Shown in pieces: positions 35,351 to 44,896 of a DNA stretch of 64,000 bases. The stretch is from the NCBI GenBank assembly GCA_023384675.1, contig JAHDVK010000024.1:27141-91140 (forward strand). The letters are read 5' to 3'. Numbering within the stretch: the first letter of the stretch is position 1; every line of letters begins with the position of its first letter. A program made the translations under genes and the position numbers. Below the pieces are notes generated by a model that was not told the origin of the DNA, ran no database searches, and was given only the letters and a program-made list of their open reading frames with translations. This DNA is from Bryobacteraceae bacterium (lineage in GTDB: Bacteria; Acidobacteriota; Terriglobia; Bryobacterales; Bryobacteraceae).

Positions 35351-36372
35351 GAATCCTGTTGATAGGTCCACATCCACCACCGCACGGTGGGATCTCGGTG
35401 CATGTCGCGGGAGTCTACCGGCAACTGCTGGCCGCTGGAGCGGCATGCCGCCTGCTGGATATGAGCCGGGTTCGTCCCGGCTTCGTTTTCGGTTGGACGG
35501 TGGTTCGCCACGCCTTGCGCGGCTGGACACTCCACCTCCACACCAACGGGCACAATACGAAGAGTTGGCTGCTGGCGCTGGCATGTGGGGTGGCCGGACA
35601 GTTCCGTGGCGGCTCCCTATTGACCCTGCATTCCGGGATGACTCCTGGTTATCTGGGCACGGCGCCTCCCGGGCGCCGGAATTTGGCAGCCTTCACCTGT
35701 TCGCTCTACCGGCAGGTGATCTGTGTGAACCGGGAGATCCGAAAAGCCCTTCTGACTTGTGGCCTCGCGTCAGAGCGCATCAAGGTTTTGCCCGCCTTTC
35801 TTGGTGCAGAACCGTCCGTTCTGGCATCCGAACCGGGACTTCAACGCTGGATCGAGCAGCGCCGGCCGCTTTTGTCCACCGTGCTGTTCTTTCGTCCGGA
35901 ATATGGCTTCGAGTTTCTGGTCGCCGTGCTCACGCGCTTGAGCCGCACTCATCCTTCGTTTGGCTGCCTGGTAATGGGCAGTGGTGAGCAAATGGAGGAA
36001 GCCAAGGGTCGAATCAAGGCAGCGGGCCTTGAAGAAAACATCCTCCTGCTTGGCGATGTGGAACACGACAAATGCCTGGCGCTCATGTCGCTTTGCGACG
36101 TTTTTCTTCGCCCCACGCTCGCCGACGGTGATGCGATTTCGGTTCGCGAGGCCTTGTCTCTCGGCATTCCGGTCGTGGCCAGCCGGGTCGGAACCCGGCC
36201 GGCGGGCACGATTCTCTTCCCCCGGGGGGATGTGGAGGGAATGTTTGCGGCAATTCGGCGGGGGCTCACGCAAGGCCGCGGCGATTGTTCGCCTTCGCCG
36301 GACTGCATGGGCCGGTTGGTGAAGATCTACGAGCAGGTGGGTGACGCCGAAGGTACAACATGTCTTCACTGA
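35347..36372 (+). CDS. family 4-like glycosyltransferase (second)
   Basis: The 341-residue GT-B-type enzyme begins MRILLIGPHPPPHGGISVHV. The C-terminal domain has LLGDVEHDKCLALMSLCDVF, RPTLADGDAISVREALSLGI and PVVASRVGTRPAGTILF. The first Glu of the usual E-x7-E pair is Asp here (ADGDAISVREAL), a tolerated variant. It probably adds one sugar of the repeat unit. It overlaps the upstream glycosyltransferase (ATGA) and the downstream lyase-like gene by 13 bp. Confidence 0.87.
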   Translation: MRILLIGPHPPPHGGISVHVAGVYRQLLAAGAACRLLDMSRVRPGFVFGWTVVRHALRGWTLHLHTNGHNTKSWLLALACGVAGQFRGGSLLTLHSGMTPGYLGTAPPGRRNLAAFTCSLYRQVICVNREIRKALLTCGLASERIKVLPAFLGAEPSVLASEPGLQRWIEQRRPLLSTVLFFRPEYGFEFLVAVLTRLSRTHPSFGCLVMGSGEQMEEAKGRIKAAGLEENILLLGDVEHDKCLALMSLCDVFLRPTLADGDAISVREALSLGIPVVASRVGTRPAGTILFPRGDVEGMFAAIRRGLTQGRGDCSPSPDCMGRLVKIYEQVGDAEGTTCLH

Positions 36373-38699
36373 TAACGAGCGGGACTTTCCGGAAGCTGAG
36401 CCGGCTCAGCGCAATGGGGCCGGGAGAATTGGCGCACCGGTTCCGGGAGAGGATCTTCGTGGAGCTGGACCGGATGAACGCCGGCATCCGAGCCGCCGCC
36501 TCGCCCTGCGCTGTTGATATGCCCTTCAAAACCTACCTTATGGGAGCGCCCGCCCGCAGGTTTTATCCGGGTCAACGAGAGGACCTGCGACCATTTGTTG
36601 AAGCGAAGTTTCCCGCCTGGATTGATCGGGCTGTGGAGGAAGCAGAGCGGCTCTGCCGCCACGAGATCACACTTCTCGGACATCCGGGAGTCGCGATCGG
36701 CGCGGAGATCGACTGGCACCGCGATCCAATTACGGGAAGGATCTGGGAGCGTCAATTCTGGGCCGATTACCGGCCCGTTCACGAGAGTGGCGGCCGCGAC
36801 TCGAAATTCATTCACGAATTGAATCGTCACCAACACCTGCCGCGCCTAGCCAAAGCGTATGTCCTCACCGGGGAAGAGCGCTATGCCGGTGAGGCAGTCG
36901 CTCAACTCAATAGCTGGATCGATCAGAACCCGCCCGGCCTGGGCATTAACTGGCAATCCAGTCTCGAATTAGGGATTCGCGTCATTTCCTGGCTCTGGAC
37001 CATTTTTCCCCTTCTCCACTCCCGCTCCTTGGATGACGATTCTGCCGAGCGAATCGGCGCCTCACTGTTTGCGCAACTCGAACATGTCCACCGGTACATG
37101 TCCCTGTTCAGCAGTCCAAATACTCATCTGATCGGCGAGGCGGCAGCGCTTTTCATAGCGGGCCTGGTGTTTCGGGATCAGAAAAAACCGGACATCTGGC
37201 TGCGCGATGCGGCCGTCATACTGGGCGAAACGGTGGAGAATCAGGTCCTGGAGGATGGTGTTTATGGCGAGCTGTCCTCCTGCTATCACTGCTATGCCCT
37301 CGACTTTTATTTGCAGGTGCTGGTATTGGCGGACCAAAATAAATTCGCCCTGCCGAAGGCCTTTTCTTCGAAAGTGGAGGGAATGCTTGAGTTCCTTGTC
37401 CATCTGACTCGGCCCGACGGCACACTCCCCATGCTGGGAGATGATGATGGTGGCCGTGCGCTCGCATTTCATCGCCGGGACTATCACTCGTTCCCTGAAG
37501 GCTTGTGCCTCGGAGCGCTGCATTACCGAAGGGGTGACTTCAAACACCAGGCTGGCGCATTGGCCGAGGAAGCGCTGTGGATGCTCGGCAGAAAGTCTGT
37601 CGATGATTACAATGCGGTGGAAGCATTTCCTCCTGCTGAAACTGCCTCACACTATCCTTCCGCCGGCTACTCGATTGTACGTTCCGGTTGGGGGACTCGG
37701 GACAGCCACATGGTCTTTGACCTTGGCGGCCTTGGGATACTCACAGGCGCGCACGCGCATGCCGATGCCCTTTCCATTGCCCTGTTTAGCGGAGGCCGGG
37801 AACTGCTTGTTGATCCGGGCACATTCGTGTATAACTGTGCTCCGGAATGGCGCACCTACTTTCGTTCGACTCGCGCGCACAACACCGTTTCTGTCGACGA
37901 CCGCGATCAGTCCGAGCAGGGGGGAACTTTTCAGTGGACGACCCAATACCGCTCCCGGGCCGCAGCCAGCTTCAAGCTTCCTGGAGTCTTATATATGGAA
38001 GGGGAACATGATGGCTATCTTCGGTTGCCGCACGGTGTCATCCACCGCCGCCGCCTCTTGTTTGTGGCGCCCGAATCATGGCTGATCGTAGACGATTTGC
38101 GCGGATCCGGTGAGCACAAGGTCGACTTTAGCTTCCACTTCGCACCGGACCTCGAAGTTTCCAACATTGAGCATGTCGAGGATGGTCTCCTGGTCAGGGC
38201 GGAACCGGAGGGCTTTGCACTCCACTTGTTTGCCGGCCGGCTTATTCAATCTGTGAAGCTCATCCGCGGCGATACCGCACCTCCTGGCGGATGGGCGTCG
38301 CGCGGGTACGGACGGAAGCAACCGTGCTCGCTGCTCCGCGTCACTCTGGCCGGATTGATGCCGGCGGTGGTCCTCACCTATCTGGTGCGGGCGGATAGCC
38401 ATGCCAGGCATGGTCCGGACGGCGCGGTTGCCTCTCAATGCGGGCGTCTGCGCCTGGAGAAGGGCCAGGGAATCGCCTGTTCCCGCCAGCATTCCGGATT
38501 CGAAGATATCGCTGTTTTTTCGACTGGCGATGGCGAGATGGAAGTTGCGGCTTTTCGCATGCGCGGGGAGTTCTTCTGGCTGCGGCGAGAAGACGGTGTT
38601 CTGAGGAAAGCCCTCGCCATCCGGGCCAGTTCGCTGGATCACGGCGGGCGTGAGGTCTTTCGAAGATCCGAGCCCGGATCCTATTTGTACCCGAATTGA
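36360..38699 (+). CDS. heparinase II/III-family protein (polysaccharide lyase-like)
   Basis: The 779-residue protein has an (alpha/alpha) toroid domain typical of Hepar_II_III_N and alginate-lyase relatives (LNRHQHLPRLAKAYVLTGEE, SSLELGIRVISWLWTIFPLL, SSPNTHLIGEAAALFIAG). A beta-sandwich domain follows, with HAHADALSIALFSGGRELLV and DPGTFVYNCAP, the conserved His-rich site. No signal peptide is obvious, although many locus-linked relatives act in the periplasm. Such genes recur in exopolysaccharide clusters and suggest a uronic-acid-containing polymer (inference). It overlaps the preceding gene by 13 bp. The 137-bp gap after it is the largest break in the locus after 24 kb. Confidence 0.87.
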   Translation: MSSLITSGTFRKLSRLSAMGPGELAHRFRERIFVELDRMNAGIRAAASPCAVDMPFKTYLMGAPARRFYPGQREDLRPFVEAKFPAWIDRAVEEAERLCRHEITLLGHPGVAIGAEIDWHRDPITGRIWERQFWADYRPVHESGGRDSKFIHELNRHQHLPRLAKAYVLTGEERYAGEAVAQLNSWIDQNPPGLGINWQSSLELGIRVISWLWTIFPLLHSRSLDDDSAERIGASLFAQLEHVHRYMSLFSSPNTHLIGEAAALFIAGLVFRDQKKPDIWLRDAAVILGETVENQVLEDGVYGELSSCYHCYALDFYLQVLVLADQNKFALPKAFSSKVEGMLEFLVHLTRPDGTLPMLGDDDGGRALAFHRRDYHSFPEGLCLGALHYRRGDFKHQAGALAEEALWMLGRKSVDDYNAVEAFPPAETASHYPSAGYSIVRSGWGTRDSHMVFDLGGLGILTGAHAHADALSIALFSGGRELLVDPGTFVYNCAPEWRTYFRSTRAHNTVSVDDRDQSEQGGTFQWTTQYRSRAAASFKLPGVLYMEGEHDGYLRLPHGVIHRRRLLFVAPESWLIVDDLRGSGEHKVDFSFHFAPDLEVSNIEHVEDGLLVRAEPEGFALHLFAGRLIQSVKLIRGDTAPPGGWASRGYGRKQPCSLLRVTLAGLMPAVVLTYLVRADSHARHGPDGAVASQCGRLRLEKGQGIACSRQHSGFEDIAVFSTGDGEMEVAAFRMRGEFFWLRREDGVLRKALAIRASSLDHGGREVFRRSEPGSYLYPN

Positions 38700-38836
38700 A
38701 GTGATCTGAGCAATCCGGTACAGCAGTGTTTCCGTAGGAGAGCCAGCATAACTTAGGGCCACAAATACTGTGCAAATGCCCGAAGGCTCAAAGTAACGCA
38801 CTGCTCTTGAGTTCGGATGGCTCAGGAAAGAAATCT

Positions 38837-40792
38837 ATGTGTGGAATTTGCGGGATGGTTAACTTCGTCGAGTCTGATCCTGTCGATCCGGCAGTGATCG
38901 GACGGATGACCGGCGCCCTCGCCCATCGCGGGCCTGACGCCGCCGGGTATTTCGTCCATGGCGGAGTCGGCTTCGGGCACCGGCGTCTGAGCATTATCGA
39001 TCTGGACGGTGGCAGCCAGCCGATGTACAACGAGGACCGGTCCGCGGTCATCATCTTCAATGGCGAGATCTACAATTACCGGTCCCTGGCAGAGACCTTG
39101 AAGGACTCCGGCCATACTTTTGCGACCCAGTCAGACACTGAGACGATCCTCCACGCCTACGAAGAATTCGGCGACGGCTGTGTCAGTCACCTTCGGGGCA
39201 TGTTTGGCTTCGCAATCTGGGACCGCAGGAAACGGCGCCTGCTGCTCGCGCGAGACCGGTTAGGCGTGAAACCTGTTTACTACTACCGCAACGGCCGCTA
39301 TCTGGCCTTCGCCTCGGAGATCAAGTCTCTGCTCGAGATTCCATCAATCCCTCGCGAGGTGGATCCCAACGCCTTCGACATGTACCTGGCGCTGAGGTAT
39401 GTGCCTGGTCCGCGGACAATGTTTAAGAACATCTTCCGGCTGCAGCCCGGGCATATTCTCGTTGCCGATGACAGCGGAGTCCACATCTCGAAGTACTGGG
39501 ATATCGACTATCCGGATCAAGAACCACATCCGCAGGAGTACCTCCTTGAGCGGTTTCGGGAGTTGCTCGATGAGAGCGTGCGGCTGCGTCTGGTTGCCGA
39601 GGTTCCACTCGGGATCTTTCTGAGCGGAGGACTGGATTCCAGCGCGATCCTTGCCTCGATGAGCGCGATGGCAAGCGGCGAACGCGTGAAATCGTTCAGC
39701 GTCGGCTACGAAGCAGCAGGGCCCGCGGAGGAGTCGGCCAATGAGTTCGAGTATGCACGGCTCGCCAGCCGCTCGTTTGCCTCCGAGCACTATGAATACC
39801 GCCTGGACGCGAGTGGGTTCGCAGACTTTTTGCCCGAGTTGGTGAGGTACCTGGATGAGCCGCTGGCGGATCCGAGCTGTATTCCTCTCTATTTCATCTC
39901 CAAACTGGCGCGCGAGCACATTACGGTCGTCCTCTCGGGAGAAGGTGCGGATGAGATTCTCGCTGGCTACGGCATCTATGGCCGCATGTTGGCTCTCAAC
40001 CAACTCCGCGGGCGATCCGGAGGGTTGGCACGCCTCGCGCCGTGGATTGCGCGTCTCTTCCCTTCGGAGAAGCTCCGGCATTATGTACGAATGTCCGGCC
40101 AGCCGCTGGAAGCGAGGTACAGAGGAGTGTCGCGGGGCTTCCGCGCGGAGGGCATGAGGCGGCTTATCGGCAAGGGCCGGACGGAGCGGGCGGAACTGCG
40201 TCTGGGCGGGGTCTTCGGCGGGTTCTTCAACACCGTGAAGGACGCTACACCACTGGACCAGATGCTCTACGTCGATACCAAAATCTGGCTCCCTGATGAC
40301 CTCCTCATCAAAGCTGACAAAATGACCATGGCCAACGGGCTCGAGCTCCGCGTGCCTTTTCTGGATCACAAGCTGGTGGAATTCGCCGCCACGCTGCCGA
40401 ATGCTGCGAAAATCTGTGGAAAGGGCGGCAAGACGCTCCTGCGGACCGCGATGCGCGGAATCCTGCCCGGTGCAATTATTGACCGCCCCAAGAAGGGCTT
40501 CCCCATCCCAATCGCATCCTGGCTGCGGACGACGCTGCGGGAGTTCACGCGTGACCATTTGCTGTCGAGGGATTCCGCGTGCAGCCGCTATACCGATCAC
40601 GGCGAAATCGTCCGGCTCGTGAAGGAGCATCAACAGGGAAACGCCGACCGGTCCCAGGAAATCTGGACGCTGCTGGTCTTCGAGTTCTGGCACCGGCAGT
40701 TCATCGCCGAACCTCCGCGTCCGGCTTCCACCCAGCCGCGCCGGCAGCCTCTCACTGCCCGGCATTTGAACTGCGGAGCAACGCCATGCTAG
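38837..40792 (+). CDS. asparagine synthase-like amidotransferase 2
   Basis: The 651-residue class II amidotransferase resembles the exosortase-A-associated amidotransferase (TIGR03108 type). MCGICGMVNF gives nucleophile Cys2 only if the ATG at 38837 is used; a longer in-frame start at 38807 would bury the Cys. Motifs are HRGPDAAGYFVHGGVGFGHR, NGEIYNYRSL, FLSGGLDSSAILAS near 260, and LKADKMTMANGLELRVPFLD-like residues near 495. It is clearly paralogous to the 32316 protein but divergent. The gene overlaps the next glycosyltransferase by 7 bp. A 137-bp gap precedes it, perhaps with an internal promoter. Confidence 0.9.
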   Translation: MCGICGMVNFVESDPVDPAVIGRMTGALAHRGPDAAGYFVHGGVGFGHRRLSIIDLDGGSQPMYNEDRSAVIIFNGEIYNYRSLAETLKDSGHTFATQSDTETILHAYEEFGDGCVSHLRGMFGFAIWDRRKRRLLLARDRLGVKPVYYYRNGRYLAFASEIKSLLEIPSIPREVDPNAFDMYLALRYVPGPRTMFKNIFRLQPGHILVADDSGVHISKYWDIDYPDQEPHPQEYLLERFRELLDESVRLRLVAEVPLGIFLSGGLDSSAILASMSAMASGERVKSFSVGYEAAGPAEESANEFEYARLASRSFASEHYEYRLDASGFADFLPELVRYLDEPLADPSCIPLYFISKLAREHITVVLSGEGADEILAGYGIYGRMLALNQLRGRSGGLARLAPWIARLFPSEKLRHYVRMSGQPLEARYRGVSRGFRAEGMRRLIGKGRTERAELRLGGVFGGFFNTVKDATPLDQMLYVDTKIWLPDDLLIKADKMTMANGLELRVPFLDHKLVEFAATLPNAAKICGKGGKTLLRTAMRGILPGAIIDRPKKGFPIPIASWLRTTLREFTRDHLLSRDSACSRYTDHGEIVRLVKEHQQGNADRSQEIWTLLVFEFWHRQFIAEPPRPASTQPRRQPLTARHLNCGATPC

Positions 40793-42006
40793 CGGGAAAC
40801 GACATAATCTACTTCGCCAACGACTGGGACGGCGACCCCCTCAGCAAAAAGCACATCGCGCTGAGGCTGGCCCGGAATAACCGGCTGCTCTGGGTGAACT
40901 CGACAGGAAACCGCAATCCGACCCCTTCCATCAGAGACGTCCGGCGGGCATGGAGCAAGCTCCGTCAGTTCTTCCGGGGTTGCCGGCCAGTAGCCGGCAA
41001 CATCAACGTGTTCTCACCGTTGGTCATCCCCTTTCACGGCAACCGGACGGCAAGATGGTTGAACCGCCGGTTTCTGGCATGGGGCTTGCGTCGTGCCTGC
41101 CGGAAGCTCGCGTTTCGCAAGCCGATCACCTATAGCTTCGTGCCCAGCTCGGCCGACGTCGCCGGTTCATTGGGAGAAAGGCTGGTGATCTACCACTGCG
41201 TCGATGAGTTTTCAAAGTTCACCGGCACCAATGAAACCGCGATCCTGGGCATGGAGCGAGACCTGATGGAAAGAGCGGACATAGTATTGGTTTCCTCAAG
41301 CCGCCTCTATAAGACAAAGCACCGCTACAATCTGAACACTTTCCTGGTCACACACGGCGTCGATGTGGCTCACTTCAGAAACGCCTGCTCGCCGCACATT
41401 CCTCTGCCGGAGGATTGCGTGGACCTTCCACGCCCAGTCATCGGCTTTTTTGGCCTGATCGCCGATTGGGTGGATTTGGAGGTGGTTCGCCATCTGGCGG
41501 CCGCCAGGCCGCATTGGTCGTTCCTGATGATAGGCGAGGTACAGACGGACACGCGGGCTTTGCTCGCGCTGCCGAATGTGCACCTTCTGGGCAGACGGAG
41601 CTACGAATCGCTGCCGGCTTACTGCAAAGCGATTGATGTGGCGATTCTCCCATTCATCGTCAACGAACTTACGTTGGCAGCCAATCCGTTGAAGCTCAGG
41701 GAGTACCTGGCGGCGGGCCTGCCGGTGGTGGCTACCCCGCTACCGGAGGTGGTGAAACTGGTGCCACTGGTGCGCTCGGCCCTGACCCCAGCGGAGTTTC
41801 TCGTCCAGATTGAGGCCCTTCTGGACGAAGGAAGGCGCGGCCCGGACCCTGCCGTTTCGGCATCGATGGAGCTGGAGTCGTGGGACCAGAAGGTGGAAGA
41901 GATCTGCGAGCATATCACTGGTCTGCAGTGCGGCAGTCCAGGCGCGATCCGCCCCCAATCAACTGAACAGCAGCCAAGTCAGGAGGGTCTATGGCCATCC
42001 GGCTAG
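40786..42006 (+). CDS. glycosyltransferase (GT-B fold, family 4/1-like)
   Basis: The 406-residue protein begins NDIIYFANDWDGDPLSKKHI and has VIYHCVDEFSKFTGTNETAI, a feature of glycosyltransferases in exosortase-type clusters. A C-terminal domain follows (VIGFFGLIADWVDLEVVRHL, NVHLLGRRSYESLPAYCKAI, NPLKLREYLAAGLPVVATPL). It probably adds a sugar to the repeat unit. The ATG at 40786 overlaps the preceding stop by 7 bp. It overlaps the DUF4091 gene by 16 bp. The last 30 residues are a low-complexity Gln/Ser/Pro tail. Confidence 0.87.
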   Translation: MLAGNDIIYFANDWDGDPLSKKHIALRLARNNRLLWVNSTGNRNPTPSIRDVRRAWSKLRQFFRGCRPVAGNINVFSPLVIPFHGNRTARWLNRRFLAWGLRRACRKLAFRKPITYSFVPSSADVAGSLGERLVIYHCVDEFSKFTGTNETAILGMERDLMERADIVLVSSSRLYKTKHRYNLNTFLVTHGVDVAHFRNACSPHIPLPEDCVDLPRPVIGFFGLIADWVDLEVVRHLAAARPHWSFLMIGEVQTDTRALLALPNVHLLGRRSYESLPAYCKAIDVAILPFIVNELTLAANPLKLREYLAAGLPVVATPLPEVVKLVPLVRSALTPAEFLVQIEALLDEGRRGPDPAVSASMELESWDQKVEEICEHITGLQCGSPGAIRPQSTEQQPSQEGLWPSG

Positions 42007-43739
42007 TCCTGATTCTGCTTTTCATCACGTTGATCGTCTGGAGCCCCGCCGAAGGGCCACAGCATGGCTTCACCTGGTGGACAACTCACCCGCTGACAAA
42101 AGTCCGGCCCTTCGATCCCGTTCCCAAGTCGCCTTCAAAAAGCGTGGAACTCCATGCGGGCCGCAACGAATTCGAGCCGTTTCAGATCGTATTGAGGGCG
42201 AAAACCAAAGAACTGGCCAATGTCGATATCAGTTTTGCCGATTTCCAGTCGAGCGAAGGCGGTGAGATCTCCCGGAACAACGTAACCGCCTATTTGCAGA
42301 CATTCGTTGACCTGAAACGCCCCTCTTCGCTCGAAGGCGGCGTGGGCTTGTGGCCGGACCCTCTGATTCCCCGCGTGGATCGGTACGCCGGCGAAGCACG
42401 CAACGCTTTTCCGTTCCGCGTGCGGCACGGCCGCAATCAGCCGTTGTGGGTCGAGGTCTTCGTGCCGGTCGACGCCCGGCCCGGAATATACACGGGTTCC
42501 GCCCGCATCTCACTGGACGGACACTTGCTGTTCGCCGTGCCAATCACGCTGACCGTCTGGAGGTTTGTGCTTCCTTCCACGTCCACTCTCAAGTCGTCAT
42601 TTGGCTTGAGCGGAATCAATGCTCTCAAGCAGCATCGCGGCCGCTACACAAACGACGCAGATCTTCAATCCATCACCTTTCTTTACAGCAAGGCGGCTCT
42701 ACTCCACCGGATCAGTACCCACGGGGGGAGCATGCAGCCTCCGAAGTACACCTATGCCGAGGGCAAAATGCGGTTGGATTGGCGCGCATACGATGCCGAA
42801 GTCGGGCCGTTCCTGAATGGCGTCGTCATTCCCGAGGGCGAACCGCTGCATGGCGCCCGGGCGACTTCGGCGGAGATTCGGACGCCAAAGGACTTCAAAC
42901 CCAGGGCGCACGCCAAGCTCTACTGGTCCGAATGGACCAAACATTTCCGGAGTAAAGGCTGGAGCGGACGGCTCTTCCTTTACCTGTGGGACGAGCCATC
43001 CAGCGGTGACTTTCCGGCGGTGCTCGAACGTGGCCGGGTGTCGGCCCGGACTAGGCCAAGCCTCCGGAACCTCGTCACGGTTCCCTTCAACCAGAGCCTG
43101 GATGAGGTGGTTGATATCTGGGTTCCGCTCGTCAATTGTCTGGAAGTGAAGCCGGATCACCCGGATTTCTGCGAGGAGACGCCGCCGCTCGCGGCTTATA
43201 CCACGCAGGGTCAATCGGATAAAAGCCTTTGGTTCTACCAGTCCTGCGCCAGCCACGGATGCAACATTGTTGGGGGGGCCTACTTCAGTGGCTGGCCCAG
43301 CTACATGATCGATATGCCCGGACCCGCAAACCGAGTGATGCAATGGCTCGCGTGGAAGTATCGGATGGAAGGCGAACTCTACTACAGCATGAATGAAGCC
43401 TATGGTCAGGATAACGACCCCTGGCAGAACATTCGCCTGTTTGGGGGAAACGGCGACGGCACCCTCTTCTACCCCGGGCACCCAAACCGCATCGGCGGAC
43501 GGTCAGACATTCCGATTGAGAGCATCCGGCTCAAACTCATCCGGGAGGGCATGGAGGATTACGAGTATCTGTCTCTCCTGGACAAACTGGTTGGCCGGGA
43601 GACAGCCGACCGGTTTTCAGACCGGATCGTGCAGGCGGCCTACCTCTGGGAATCGCGCCCGGATGTCTTCATGCGGGTCAGGCGGGGGATGGGCGATCTG
43701 CTTGACCGGGCCGCGGCTACTTCGGGTGAAACGATGTGA
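41991..43739 (+). CDS. DUF4091-type glycoside-hydrolase-like exported protein
   Basis: The 582-residue protein has a signal peptide (AIRLVLILLFITLIVWSPAE). A beta-sandwich follows with KSVELHAGRNEFEPFQIVLR and QPLWVEVFVPVDARPGIYTG. The rest is a TIM-barrel-like region ending in the DUF4091 signature: MQWLAWKYRMEGELYYSMNE, GDGTLFYPG, IESIRLKLIREGMEDYEYL. Related proteins look like glycoside hydrolases of unknown specificity. Its place at the end of the polysaccharide genes suggests trimming or modification of the polymer. Its TGA overlaps the GTG of the histidine kinase gene at 43736 (GTGA). Confidence 0.85.
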   Translation: MAIRLVLILLFITLIVWSPAEGPQHGFTWWTTHPLTKVRPFDPVPKSPSKSVELHAGRNEFEPFQIVLRAKTKELANVDISFADFQSSEGGEISRNNVTAYLQTFVDLKRPSSLEGGVGLWPDPLIPRVDRYAGEARNAFPFRVRHGRNQPLWVEVFVPVDARPGIYTGSARISLDGHLLFAVPITLTVWRFVLPSTSTLKSSFGLSGINALKQHRGRYTNDADLQSITFLYSKAALLHRISTHGGSMQPPKYTYAEGKMRLDWRAYDAEVGPFLNGVVIPEGEPLHGARATSAEIRTPKDFKPRAHAKLYWSEWTKHFRSKGWSGRLFLYLWDEPSSGDFPAVLERGRVSARTRPSLRNLVTVPFNQSLDEVVDIWVPLVNCLEVKPDHPDFCEETPPLAAYTTQGQSDKSLWFYQSCASHGCNIVGGAYFSGWPSYMIDMPGPANRVMQWLAWKYRMEGELYYSMNEAYGQDNDPWQNIRLFGGNGDGTLFYPGHPNRIGGRSDIPIESIRLKLIREGMEDYEYLSLLDKLVGRETADRFSDRIVQAAYLWESRPDVFMRVRRGMGDLLDRAAATSGETM

Positions 43740-44896
43740 TCGGCTCAAAAGTGACAAATCGGTTGATCCTGGAAACCAGGGAGCCACTGCTCGCCGCCCT
43801 GACCGCCTTGACACCTCATTCCAGAAAGATCCAATCGGCATGGAATCAGCTATTGAAGCACTATGGCTCGTGCCACAAATATGTGAATCTGCTTTCGGGG
43901 CTTCATGTCGCTCCGCAACTTCGCGATCTGATCTTCAGTGACCCGCAGGCTTACAGGGAAAGGGCCGAGCGCCAGGGCCAGGATCTCGCGCGCAAAGCGG
44001 TTCCTCCCGAGTGTGTCGCTGCCGCTGTGGCTCTCTACGTGGAGAGCTGCCTCCCGTACTTGCTGTCCGACGAAGGCACGAGAGATGAACGCACCAAGGC
44101 TTTCGCCAAATGGGCTTCGTTCTATCAGTTCTTCCTTCTCGCGGGCTACGCCCAGCACAGCGCGGCCGAGCGGCTGGCGCTCGAAGAAAGGGTCAGCCAG
44201 ACGGAACGGCGCTCCATCGACTATTCAGTCCAACTCGGCGAAGCGTACGAAAAGGAGAGGCGCCGTCTGGCGCATGACCTTCACGACGAGATCGGACACG
44301 ACCTCATTGTCCTTAAGCTCTATACCGAAGTGATCGCCCTCGACTTGAAGAAAGGCGAGACCGCGCAGTGTCAGAGAAAACTCCGTGAGGCGGCCACGCT
44401 CATCAAGCACGCCCTGAAGACTGTCCGTCACTTGACGTTCGATTTGGGGCCCGCGGTCTGGAACGAACAGGGGTTCGTACCCGCGGTCCGGCTCTACGCA
44501 CAGCAGTTCGCCGAACGAACAGGAATCAGGGTTCGGCTCGACACGGCAAAGATGCGCGTCAAACTACCTGCGCACTACGAAACGGCCCTCTACAGGGTGC
44601 TTCAGGGTGCGCTGTCCAATGTCATCGCGCACGCGAACGCTCAGCACGTCAAAATCAGACTGATGAGTACCCCAGAGTCCGTGGCGTTGAAAATCGAGGA
44701 TGACGGAAGAGGCTTCAATGTTGTGCGCAAGATGGGCTTGCCGCGTCAATCCTATGGTCTGCGGGTCATGCGGGAGAGGGTGGAACTGTTGGGTGGAGTG
44801 ATTCAATTTAGATCCCAACCGTCCCGCCCTCAGGCAGAGTGCCCCGGCACAATGATCGAGGCGCATCTGCCGCTGCAGGATAGCGTGATCACGTGA
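43736..44896 (+). CDS. NarL-type sensor histidine kinase coupled to the polysaccharide operon
   Basis: The 386-residue soluble kinase has an N-terminal all-helical region (1-165) I do not recognise, somewhat like RsbR-type N-domains. The HisKA_3 dimerisation domain has ERRRLAHDLHDEIGHDL, phosphoacceptor His183. The ATPase domain has VLQGALSNVIAHANAQHVKI (N box), KIEDDGRGFN (G1) and SYGLRVMRERVELLGG (G2). There are no transmembrane helices, so it senses a cytoplasmic signal. GTG at 43736 overlaps the DUF4091 stop as GTGA, and its own stop overlaps the regulator start as GTGA at 44893-44896. It is thus translationally tied to the locus and to its partner. Confidence 0.9.
   Translation: MIGSKVTNRLILETREPLLAALTALTPHSRKIQSAWNQLLKHYGSCHKYVNLLSGLHVAPQLRDLIFSDPQAYRERAERQGQDLARKAVPPECVAAAVALYVESCLPYLLSDEGTRDERTKAFAKWASFYQFFLLAGYAQHSAAERLALEERVSQTERRSIDYSVQLGEAYEKERRRLAHDLHDEIGHDLIVLKLYTEVIALDLKKGETAQCQRKLREAATLIKHALKTVRHLTFDLGPAVWNEQGFVPAVRLYAQQFAERTGIRVRLDTAKMRVKLPAHYETALYRVLQGALSNVIAHANAQHVKIRLMSTPESVALKIEDDGRGFNVVRKMGLPRQSYGLRVMRERVELLGGVIQFRSQPSRPQAECPGTMIEAHLPLQDSVIT

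Noticed and set aside
39344..40765. 473-codon minus-strand frame opposite the second amidotransferase
   Set aside because: Long but antisense to a gene with all catalytic motifs; composition is typical of a shadow frame.
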